DNA of 64,000 nt from Axinella damicornis (Eukaryota > Porifera > Demospongiae > Axinellida > Axinellidae). The stretch lies in contig OZ007516.1 of NCBI GenBank assembly GCA_963931865.1, positions 1,475,883-1,539,882 of the forward strand, in the 5' to 3' direction. The notes under the pieces were generated by a model. It was not told where the DNA came from. It worked only from the letters and a program-made list of their open reading frames with translations, and did no database searches. Positions 33,153 to 43,276 of the stretch are shown here, piece after piece. The position numbers and the translations under genes are program-made. The stretch's first letter is position 1. Each line of letters begins with the position of its first letter.

Positions 33153-36100
33153 ATGGATTCTGGTCCTAAAACGCGGGAGTACCGTACCCTTGAGGGAAAT
33201 TTATCAAGAATTATAGACTGTTTGTCCGCTACTGTTGAACCCGGCAACTTGGCACTAAAGCTTCGCGAAAATAATTTGGTGACCAGGAGTACAGTTGATT
33301 CAGCCAACATCATCCATGGCATGACTCCAGCCCAGAGAATTCACCCTGTCCTCACAGCAATATTGGCACAAGTGGAGTTAGTTGCGTCGAAGTACCACGA
33401 CTTTGTGACCATCTTGGAGCACTTTAATCCAGTGTTGGCTGACGTCTTGTGTAAATACTTCAGTAAGTTTGCTTGATCATTTATCACAGGGGTAGCTAGT
33501 GACTTATGTGTTGCCTGTTGAAGTGTTTGTGACCAGAATCAAGCAATCAACGCACCTACCTCTGCCTGGTGCTAATGCATGCCCATCACCAAGAGTGTAT
33601 AATAATAAGAAGAGAGTATCGAACTCGCTATAGGCTAACGTTGAATGTATGCGGAAAGTAACGTGACATCCGGTATAGTGCTAATGTCAAAAACACAATC
33701 TTACCTGACATAGACGCCATGGCTACCATACCACAGCTAGCTAGCCTCTTTGACTCGACGATCAAGGCGTGCGTGCAGCAAGTAAACTCGGCCATATCGG
33801 GGAGTACAATAGTTGACGAGTCCGTGTGGATCACGTGCACCATACTGGATGTCACGTTACTTTCCGCATACATTCAACGTAGCCTATAGCGAGTTCGATA
33901 CTCTCTTCTTATTGTTATACACTCTTGCCATCACACACTAGTCTCACGTGGCTGCAGACCCTTCCCTTAGTGGGTGGAGCACTAGCTAATGGTCACTGGT
34001 CTTGGCCACGCGAGACTAATCACACACGGGAAGGTAGTTATTAACCCAAGAAGCAATTACTTCTGAGAGGCCACTTGGATATCTTAAAAATGTCCCTGAT
34101 TAATTCTGTTGGGTACGGAGGCCCACTGGATACCCAGGCTTATACTGCAGGTCAAACAGTTGGGTCGACTCCTAGGAATGAGACTAGATTTGGTTTTATA
34201 GCTTATCGTAATGTCCCGGTTACGATTGTTGCTGTCCTATAGGTACCAACCTTGCACTCAATGTGGTCAGTGCAGTGGAGGAAGTATCAGATTGGAGGAC
34301 ACTGGGCCACCAGCTTGATGTGGATCCGGTTAAGCTCTGTGAGCTACAAAAAGCTGATCGAAATCCTGAGGACTGCAAGGAAGAGCTGTTAATTTTCTGG
34401 GTGAAGCATGATCGAAATGCCTCATGGAATAAGCTCGTCAGGGCATTGGATCGAATGGAAGAGCAAGACATTGCACAGAAGATTAGAGAGAAATACAACT
34501 GCACTCAAGGTAAAGTAGTTTGTTACACTCCTAGTAAATTACTTGTTTCACAATTATATGTTTCTGACTACATCATATCATGATCACTGGTGTGCACTGA
34601 TTCAGATCATGATTGTGCTGAAAGTTTGGTGGTCGAGTTATGAGTGCATTTGATTTCCTATGGGTCGCCATTGCTCGCTTCGATTGTCATGGCAGTAGCT
34701 AGCGTAAGCTGCCAATTATCGACCACAATCAAACTTGCCTTCATATCTCAGTCCAGGAATGGTTTAGAAACTTGGTTCTTGCACCAAACGAAAGAGTGAT
34801 CAATTTCAAATAACCCATTTAAACAGGTTATTGAATACACGTACTCACAAAAAGAACACTTCCGTGATACCTATTCCCAACCAATTATCAGCCATGAGTA
34901 CGCATTTTTGACTGCCCATGCATTTTCCTATTTCAATTATCGACCAAAGTCTATGCTCAGCTAAAAGAGTTAAAGACTGACGTGTCTCCTATATCAGAGT
35001 ATTAGCCAACCAACTGGCTTCCCACAAGAGCAGTATCAAAGCAATACAAAAATGACTTCTGTGCAGAATGCACAGCTGTAGTGCCATTCTGCTGGTTTTG
35101 TATGGTGAACAGTAGGTCCGATTGATACCGGTCTTTAGCAAATCAGGTGTTAGCTATACGATCTCAGTAAACACACAATTTAATAGTCAGCAGACGGCAC
35201 AATGGATTAACTTCCAGTTAAAAGGTCATTCATTCACTGCACGTTCACGTGAAATTATTCTGTCTGGTCGATAATATGAAGCTATACTGGTTGATAATTG
35301 GCACCTTACGCTATAGCTACAGCTTTCAGGAAAATGCCCACAAAGGTTCATCATGATTGCCACACACTTTCGTATAACCTTAGTGGTCTTCCGGTTGGCC
35401 ACCATTGCTCCCTATGACTTGACAGTTGTGATGTCACAAAAGTGTGCATTAAATGGAGCTAGCTAGTAAGCAGTACAGGAATGAGTCAGTTGCACTAGCC
35501 TATATGAGGAGTGCAGTTGCAGGCGCTTGAAACTTCATAGAAAATTGATGTGAGCAGGATAATTATAGTGCATATCATTCAGTGTTTGTATGCACACCTC
35601 AATACCTAGGTGAACATGATGATGATGTAACTGAAAATGATGACTGTGAAGTGGCTATGAGAATCGAAAATTTTGAGGAAAGGTTTTCCTCTCTTGAGTT
35701 TGCTACTCTGATAGAACTTGAAGATAAGCAGACATCTTTGAAAAGATTTCGACATTCTATTACACTCCTCCCAGTAGCTATTAGACATGACCACAAGAAG
35801 TTCTTGGAGGAGAGCTTGTCAGATATTACCAAAGTTGAAAGCTTGGACAAGCTGTTCATGCACTTGAATCTCTACTGGAGCTTCCTTGACTATAGTTTGT
35901 TAGAACACATAATCAATCGTTTTGGAAATACAACTCTAAAACGACAGATGAAAACCTACGCAAGTGATTTATCTCAGTTTAGAAAGAATACAACAGTCAG
36001 ACAGTATGTCTCAAATTGTCCTGGAAGCTGTCATAGAAGGGTTGAGCCTCTTCCACCTCATTTCTCTAAGATAATGTGTACACTGGACAGAAAAGCCTCG

Positions 36101-39100
36101 GAATGCACCCTGGACGAGTTGGAACAGACCAGGAAAAAGTTCTGCCGTGAATTCTCTCTCTCCGAGTTTGTAGTAACCCTTGGAAACCTTGAGGATGGCT
36201 CTGTTACCATATGGTGGATTGTACCATCTGTGATTGTTCCAGAACTGACTACTGCTGTACATAATCGTGCAACCACCTTTGTTGAGGACTGCAGGGTGCT
36301 AGTGCTTGCAATTGATGGACGAAATGTATTTGACAGGCAGAAGGGGGTCATCACCAAGGTGTGTCTACCAGGTATGTTTGTACTATAAAGATCTTACTTT
36401 TCCATTTTATCTTTCGATTAGGGTCATTCTCCTCAAAGGCTACTGCAAAAGACAACTGGTTTGAGCACTACATGTTGCTTGTGTATAATAACACCATTTG
36501 ATTTGTGTGCACATGTGTGTATTTGTGGTGTGTAGTTGACTTGTGCAATGCATTGTGCATCCATATCAGCCAGTGGAAATTTGATAGATGTACTGACGTG
36601 TACTAGCTGGATAGCTGGGTGTTATCCAACTTCTCTCTCTTTTCTTGTTTTAGGAGGGGGGTCCACTGTGGACAGTTCAATAGCACTATGCAGGTAAGCT
36701 GTACTGTAAGACTCGACTCAAACTAATGAATTTTGTTTGACTGAGCTGTAGTTTACACTTACTGCTAGTTGTCAGAACAAGCTATAAAGATGTAGCAAGC
36801 AACAGAGGGAGCACTACTGCCTACCAATGACTCTATGGCATCTGTGAGGTAGGGCTGTAGTTACAGGAGCATCTCTGCGGGTCTTCGAATTCTACATCAA
36901 TACTTTTTCCATGAGAATCAATTTTCAGGCTTTGTTTTGCTTGATGGCCATGCACAGAGCTTTCTTGAGTACTGCCAATTGGAAAGGATCTGAGAGTAAT
37001 ACCATAGTCGCTGGTTATTAGGTGCATGTGCCTATGGAAGGAAACATGCACCTATATATAAGCAAGATACGCTTAATTTTGATTGAAATTCCTTGGATAG
37101 GAAGTGTGCTTCATTTCAAATTACCACCCCATAGGATCAAAATGGCTGAGTTTCTGGATTCAGCGCATAATAACTAGTAGCTGGGACGAGAGTTGAACCT
37201 GTGCCTAACAGCAAATATGCACCTATAAGTGTGCTGCACTTAATAATACATGACTATATACGGTATCACTTTGAGTGTTGGCACTTAAAAGTCCCTTTGT
37301 TAATCACATAACACAAGTATGAATACCTTTACCGTAACCCAACCACGCAATAGCTGATACATGAATGCTGTTCAGTAAAACATGAATATTAGCCAATACC
37401 ATCATCATTTGCTGACATGCACAAATAACACAGTCATGAATGTTAGTGCAGCCTGATATCCATTGTACTACAGGCTGTACCTACACGTCATGTATCATGT
37501 AAGGTGACACAGCAATGATAATCGCCTGCTAAGAAGGGCCGAGTAGTGGCTATTCTAGGTTTTTGGCTGACTGATGTCGATACGTAACCTAATGTGCATG
37601 TGATGAATGTCATTCAGGCTCACACAGTTGGGTGCATGTGTCCATGGATGTGGGTTCTAAATCCCCAGACCCTCCATAGGCCATGTAGGCTCTGTGTAAT
37701 TGGACCACATAAATACATGTTGATGAAATCCCAATTAAAATTCTCAACTTTCAGTGATGTTGATGAAGAAGTAGTCATTGGTGAATCAGTAGTTGATCTA
37801 AAGAAACGGATAGAGTCCATGTTACAGGAAGCTTCTGACACCCAAGAGAGTCCACTTTCACCCTCACTGCATGAAAGCTGTGAGTGGGTTATCAATGTGC
37901 GGACACTAACAGGCAAAACTATTCCCATCAAATGTAACCGAAGTGATCGGATACTAGACATCAAAGCAAGGATATCAAGGAAGGAAGGCATTTCGGAAGA
38001 AAATCTGAAACTATTAAGGCAAAGTGTTGCTCAAACCTATAATCCTGAAACAGAAACCCCTGATGTTGTAACCGAAACGACTGAGTTACACAACGATGAC
38101 AAGCTGCTAAACTGTGGAGTTCAAAATGGCCAAGAGTTGCTTCTGAGGTATTCTGTGTTGTATACCAAGTCCCTTTCTGGAGACGACGCTGGGGATGTGA
38201 CCGTGAAAATGACTAGTGGGATGGTGCTTACAGTGCCTGTCAAAGCCAATGAGACAGTTGAAGAGTTTAAGGCAACACTCCAGCAAACAACTGGAGTGCC
38301 TTCAGAAATGCAGACAATCATGTTTGCTGGTGTGAAACTGAGAGATCACTTGACATTAAGGGACTACCACATTCATGATGGATCTATAGTGCATCTGGTA
38401 GCCATGAGAGTCCTTGACCGAGAAATCTATGTGACAACGTTGGCAGGAAAGACGTATGCCCTGCAATACAAAGCTGGCATGGTACGGGAGTTGAAAGCTA
38501 TGATCCACCTTAAAACAGGCATTGCACCTGATTGCCAGTACTTGATATTTGCTGGAAATCGGTTGAAAGATGATCAGACATTGGACGCTTGTAATATCAA
38601 AGCTGGAGATACTATCCAACTTGTACTTGGATCATCAACACTCCCAGATCGACTAGCAATCAAACACGAGGAGTCAAACTTTCTTTCTGAAATTTCCCAA
38701 GGAAGCATTGTTATCAAAGTAGCACATCATCAGCCACTTCTACTGGATGTTCAAGGCAGTGATACAGTTATTGATGTCAAGACCAAGATACACCAATTAG
38801 AACCACAAATCTCTCCAGAAAAACAGCGATTAGTATTTGCTGGCAATGAACTTGACGACAGTAAAACTCTAGGCAGCTATGGAATCCGAAATGGTGACTC
38901 GCTTCATCTTCTCTTTGTTCCGCAACTTAAAGTACGTACTTCCACGGGAGAGACAGTACATGTAAAGGTCAGTACTGGTGATTCAGTGTCCACAGTCAAA
39001 ACCGAACTCTACAAACATGTGGGAGTGAATCCAGAATGTCAGTGTCTGCTCTTCGCTGGCCAAGAGATGGAAGACTATCGAAGTATAGCCAGCTACAATA

Positions 39101-39627
39101 TTCTAGGGCAGATTGAGCCTACAGTCCACTTAGTAGTTCGACCAGCATTGATTTACGTGAGATCGCTTACAGAAGAAACCATTTCTGTTGATTACAACCC
39201 CAATGACACTATTGCAAGTGTTAAGGATAAAGTTCAGGCAAAGCTAGGACTCCCAAGCAACCAACAAACCCTTATATTTCGTTATCAAGTGTTGGAAGAT
39301 GACAGAACAATCCGGTCTTATCACATACAGAGCAGGTCCACTATTTATATTTTGGGAGATGCAGAACAAACACAGAAATTCCTTTTCATTAAAGTCGACT
39401 CATTGAACAAAACTGTCATTCTTGAATATGATCCAAACATGTCAATTGCCGAGATCAAATCCAAACTACAAGAGAGAGAAACTATTCCTGTGGGTCAACA
39501 AACTCTCCTCTTTAAGGAGCATCAGCTAGAAGATAAAGATACTCTCATTAGCTGTGGGGTTCCTGTAGAGGGTACTCTGGATCTGCTGATAGACCAGCCA
39601 GAATACATATCAGAGGAAGGCATTTGA
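33153..39627 (+). CDS. CARD-like + DEATH + helical domain + seven ubiquitin-like domains
   Basis: A candidate death-fold signalling scaffold. Exons 33153-33462, 34243-34509, 35610-36371, 36654-36693, 37755-39627 give 1083 aa with closed phases; an in-frame ATG at 33099 could add 18 aa. Order: CARD-like helical bundle (about 10-100), DEATH domain (about 105-190; SDWRTLGHQLDVD, CKEELLIFWVKHDRNASWNK), helical domain (about 195-440; LLPVAIRHDHKKFLEE, LYWSFLDYSLLEHIINRFG), which I know only from uncharacterised sponge-type proteins, then a linker and seven Ubl repeats (about 505-1075). Ubl repeats 2-7 keep FAG..L.D or F...LED and a DY.I or S..I segment; repeat 1 is diverged with an insertion. None ends in GG and none has Lys at the ubiquitin Lys48 position. 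Alternative donors at the end of exon 3 decide whether the Ubl part is reached. Function is inferred. Confidence 0.82.
33591..33926. mobile_element. Foldback/TIR element with about 90 bp arms
   Basis: The left arm from 33591 (AAGAGTGTATAATAATAAGA ... TAACGTGACATCC) is inverted to 33926 with few mismatches, with a central segment of roughly 160 bp. It is in intron 1 of the CARD-DEATH-Ubl gene. The 81 aa minus-strand ORF across it is not a known transposase, so a non-autonomous element is likely. Confidence 0.7.
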
Positions 39628-39798
39628 TCAAGTTCAGCAATTGAATGTCACTATTTTTGCCACCATTTTGAGTTAAACCGGTTTTGTATGTTTCATATGA
39701 TTATTAATTTTGCGATGTTATAGTTTTACACAAAGCAGAAGGGTCTGCATGCATGACTATTGTGCATGTGTGTAGCACATAATTTTCTGGTTGTTCAG

Positions 39799-39951
39799 GA
39801 TTCTGAGGGGAAAAAATGGCTGCCACTTGACAATGTGCACAGTCTGCATGACATTCTTGCAAGAGGAATATGTGCACTGCATGGTGTGAAATGTGCAGAA
39901 CTTCCTGTTTTGGAATGTAAAATTAATACTGGTATGCTTGCACAGTCATGA
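39799..39951 (+). other. Exon-like ORF of unknown affiliation
   Basis: After a good acceptor (GGTTGTTCAG) an open frame reads DSEGKKWLPLDNVHSLHDIL, then ARGICALHGVKCAELPVLE, and stops at 39951. The composition looks coding, but no donor at the end of the Ubl exon was found to reach it. It could be an alternative last exon of the CARD-DEATH-Ubl gene, a remnant of a similar gene, or chance. Confidence 0.3.
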
Positions 39952-40007
39952 CTCTTAAATGAGGATTATAGGAAGTCTATAAATGTATACAAGTTTCCGC
40001 CTTATTA

Positions 40008-40290
40008 AACAGCATGCTTTCCATTTTGACCAACTATCCTTTGCATGCAGTTTGAAGAGCTTGGGACGGTCACCTATAGCTAGCTATGGGGGGAAGATCG
40101 ATGGCATATTCCATAATAGAGTCCTGCCATGCACTGTCAGTCTGTCATATAATTATCTATAGCTAGCTCAGGCTCCAGTCCATCGATCAGGAAGGTATAG
40201 GTATCTGGCCCGGGAATTTGCTACACAGCAGCAGTTTTGTATGTCCTACAGAAATCCACCACAATGTAGTCATAATAATTATTATAGCAA
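40008..40290 (-). pseudogene. Degenerate duplicate of the second DEATH exon's 5' end
   Basis: The segment resembles 40684-40930, sharing CTTTCCATTT.GACCAACTAT, GAGCTTGGGACGGTCACCTA and CCACAATGTA in the same order. Those correspond to the acceptor and first codons of the terminal exon of the DEATH gene. The reading frame is not maintained and the rest of the exon is absent. It is a truncated tandem duplicate. Confidence 0.6.
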
Positions 40291-40434
40291 ACGTTTTTGC
40301 CCGTCTCTTGGCAAAGATGTCAGTTCAACTACCTCACTAGCTATAGTACAAGACAATTTGTCCAGCATTACTTATTAGTAATCAAATTCAAAAAGATGAT
40401 TAAAAATATACATCACGTATCTTCATGAGGTCAG

Positions 40435-42162
40435 CTAGGGCAGCAATTCCGCTCTGAGATCAGTGGCCAGCGTCGCCAATTCAATATTCTCCAGGCACTC
40501 CAACAATGTCTCCCAGGTGACAGGAAGTGGTGAAGCACCTTCTAGCCACTTCTGTAAGATGGACTGACATGCCCTCCCAACTTGATAGTGTACATTCATT
40601 TCAGTGGCATCGATTACAGCACCCTCAAACCTCAGCTCAACTGCAAGCTGTCTCCATTTAGGGGACACCTTCTCTACGATGTTAAAATGCTTTCCATTTC
40701 GACCAACTATCCTCTGCAGGTCGTAGAGCTTGGGACGGTCACCTACATACACAGGAAAGATGGCATAAATTATTCCATAATAGTAGTGCCTGACCTAGCC
40801 TCGTTCCCAGGCACGCGGCCTGGGAACGAGGCTATGCCTGACCATGCACCATCATATGTAGTAGCACCCCACTGTATCAGTTTGTCCCACAGAAATTCAC
40901 CACAATGTAATTTGCAATTGTAACAAGGTATGTTCAACTTAGTTGGAAGTAGAACAGTGATAAAAGCTTAAGCTTGCATCAGTGATTGGGCTGCAATCAA
41001 CAATGTGCCAGGCCACACTGCGGTATGGTAGGTAACTAGCTACCCTATCTCTTCCCCTGTGGAACATATAATCAGATGGAAATATATTGCCAGACACAGG
41101 AGAAACTAGCTGTAGATACGGGACTGGACGGGCACCGTCGTCATCGAAGTTGCCCGTGATTACACCGTCCGCACGCCGTTTGAGTCTGTCGTGGGACCAC
41201 TTCAACTTCTGAGTATTACATTATTTCCTGCGTAGACCACACATACGGGCACTCTTCTACGCAGGAGAATCGCTGAAAAGCCGAATATGAAACTTCAAAT
41301 GGTCCCACCATGGACTCGACGGGCGTGCAGACAGTGTGGATACGGAGAAGCTCTGGTGCCCCGTCTAGTCCGTATCTTCAGGTGGTTTCTCCTGTGAGAT
41401 TCCAGTCAACTTCAGTCCAAGACCTACCCTCTTTCTTTCTTGAGGTTTTGGTTCAATTCATAATGGACATGTACATCTGATCAAACTACTGCCACTTGCA
41501 ACTGCGCGCAGTAAGCACACTGTGTAGCTCCAGACTTACTAATACGCTGTGTACCAAAATGGCCATCGTGCACAGAAATGTCCCAGAGATGAAACATTAA
41601 TGCTCTATCACAGTCCATGGAGTCAGGATTGGGACAAAGGATAGCAGTAGTCCAAGTTCATCACAAGAGCAATGATGAGGAAGCTCGGTTTAATTCATGA
41701 TCATACTCTCACCAGCTACTGTACATATGCATAAAACATCAACATACCAAGGTGAGGGACATTCTTTGCAGATTTACATGTTCCTGCACCAGGACTTGCA
41801 GTTGCTCGTGCACCCGGACTTGCAGTTGCTCGTGCACCCTGACTTGCACTGAAAATGTCGCACAGCATTTCAATGAGGTCACGCCTACTTATCTGAGCAA
41901 ATCCCTTCATCAAGTGGAGATATGTTGCCCCCTTGCCTCTCTTCTCGCTCCATTTTCTCAACAGAGCAATCCGTCTGGTCTTTACCGTTGTATTGTCTTC
42001 CTCAATATCCTCCTCGTCTGTCCTCTCCAACCCAATGAAAGGAGCTAGGGCCTTCCAGTTAGTAATGTGTCTTGCAATGTCATTTCTGTGCTCAAACGTA
42101 CAGGGACAATCCAAGGTTCTTTGTTCCAGCCCCTTTTCTGCAAGAACTTCACCGATATCCAT
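40435..42162 (-). CDS. Small protein with two DEATH domains
   Basis: A likely adaptor in death-fold signalling. Two exons, 41748-42162 and 40435-40742, join in phase 1 to give 240 aa. DEATH 1 (about 15-100) has DIARHITNWKALAPFIGL, RIALLRKWSEKRGKGATYLH and LIEMLCDIF. A linker has three GARATASP-like repeats and joins across the intron. DEATH 2 (about 150-240) has SPKWRQLAVELRFEGAVID, ILQKWLEGAS and TWETLLECLENIELATLA. The start used is the Met of MDIGEV; a GTG-headed extension and a possible acceptor at 42174 mean an upstream exon cannot be excluded. It is transcribed toward the CARD-DEATH-Ubl gene, tail to tail. No effector domain is present. A foldback element (40796-40834) lies in the intron. 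Confidence 0.75.
40796..40834. repeat. Foldback repeat (TAGCCTCGTTCCCAGG family)
   Basis: TAGCCTCGTTCCCAGGC and GCCTGGGAACGAGGCTA form perfect ends with a minimal loop. It is in the intron of the two-DEATH gene and is one of the cleanest copies. Confidence 0.9.
41095..41400. repeat. Diverged inverted duplication
   Basis: The segment 41095-41208, read on minus, resembles 41287-41400 on plus. Shared stretches include TGGTCCCAC, GGCGTGC.GAC, AGTCCGTATC/AGTCCCGTATCT and GTTTCTCCTGTG. A small CTGCGTAG/CTACGCAG hairpin lies between. It is in the intron of the two-DEATH gene. Confidence 0.6.
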
Positions 42163-43276
42163 GGGGGTACTCACTGGGGCCGAAGACTATGAATTTCTAA
42201 GTTAGAGAGAGAAGGAGATTGTAAAAGCTCCTGTTAAACTAAGTGGTCAATCGGAAAAGCACTGTACACACCAGTCTGCCTATACTGAAATGTTGTCTTT
42301 GCAATCCAATGCTTGCACTACCTCCGCCACTTCAGTTACCTGGGGTTTGAGTGTGCAATCACCTGCACTCAGTCTGTCCACACGTACCCACTTAGCTCAG
42401 GCCACCTATACTCATGCTTGTGTAATCACTGTGCAGTGGCGTATCTACGGCAGGGCCTAGCAGGGCACAGGCCCTACCTGGCATTCAAAATGCCCACCCT
42501 GCCAGTAGTAGTCAGTCTTGAGACCCAGCAGCTGTCGACAATTCGACGTAGTGAACAGCCATGTGGAGTCATGGCTGAGTCACACTTCCACGAGCAGCGC
42601 TTGAGACACACTGGCTAGGTTTGGAGGTAAGTTGTAGAACTCTCGCTGGCATCCTGAGATTGCACCAAGAAATGATCTCAGAACAAATAAAATTAATCAC
42701 CGGTGTACCAATCGAAAATCGCTCCTAAGGGCCCGTGGTAGGCCAGACCCCTGGGGCCCTGCTAACTTCCCTAGCCTAGATACACCACTGCCACTGCATT
42801 CCAGAGTAATGATCCTGCATGGTACTTCTTTTTTCATGCAGATGCCGGGCTATAGATCTAGTGCAGCCGTACATCTCAGCTGGGATTGCCTGTTGCCCTA
42901 TAGCTGGGATCACTAGCTACAGGGGCATGAGTAATCCCCCGAGGCAACGTTCCCCAATAAATGCACACCAACCAAGTCGCCTTCTCCTGTTCATCCATGC
43001 AAGAAGTCTATCTATATACAAATCGTCAGTAGATCATAGACTGATCATGCAGACATACCTTCACTGCAGTACTGACAGGATCTACGAGCTGTTTGTTTTG
43101 AAGCTAGGTTGTGCTCATTCCCAGAATCCGATTTTAGTCTGGTTTGGGACTCCTAGTTAAACGGCATGGTCAACGACTTGTGACACAAGAATTTTATTAT
43201 GCATGATAAGTTGGACATGAAAAGAATCTTTAACACATGACAGAATTTACAAAAAGTATCACAAAATGTCAGCCAG
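42163..43276. other. Interval between the two-DEATH gene start and the formin 3' end
   Basis: It holds the likely 5' flank of the two-DEATH gene, a hAT-like non-autonomous element (42434-42790) and the presumed formin 3' UTR (below 43277). No exon is supported. Confidence 0.6.
42434..42790. mobile_element. Putative hAT-type MITE
   Basis: Ends CAGTGGCGTATCTACG and the inverted CTAGATACACCACTG match the CAGTGGCGTA-style termini of many animal hAT elements. It is 357 bp long with no transposase. Flanks (CACTGTG, CCACTGC) are only weakly similar, so the target-site duplication is not certain. Confidence 0.6.

Noticed and set aside
33628..33873. 81-codon minus-strand ORF in the foldback element
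   Set aside because: It overlaps both arms, shows no recognisable domain and is likely fortuitous.
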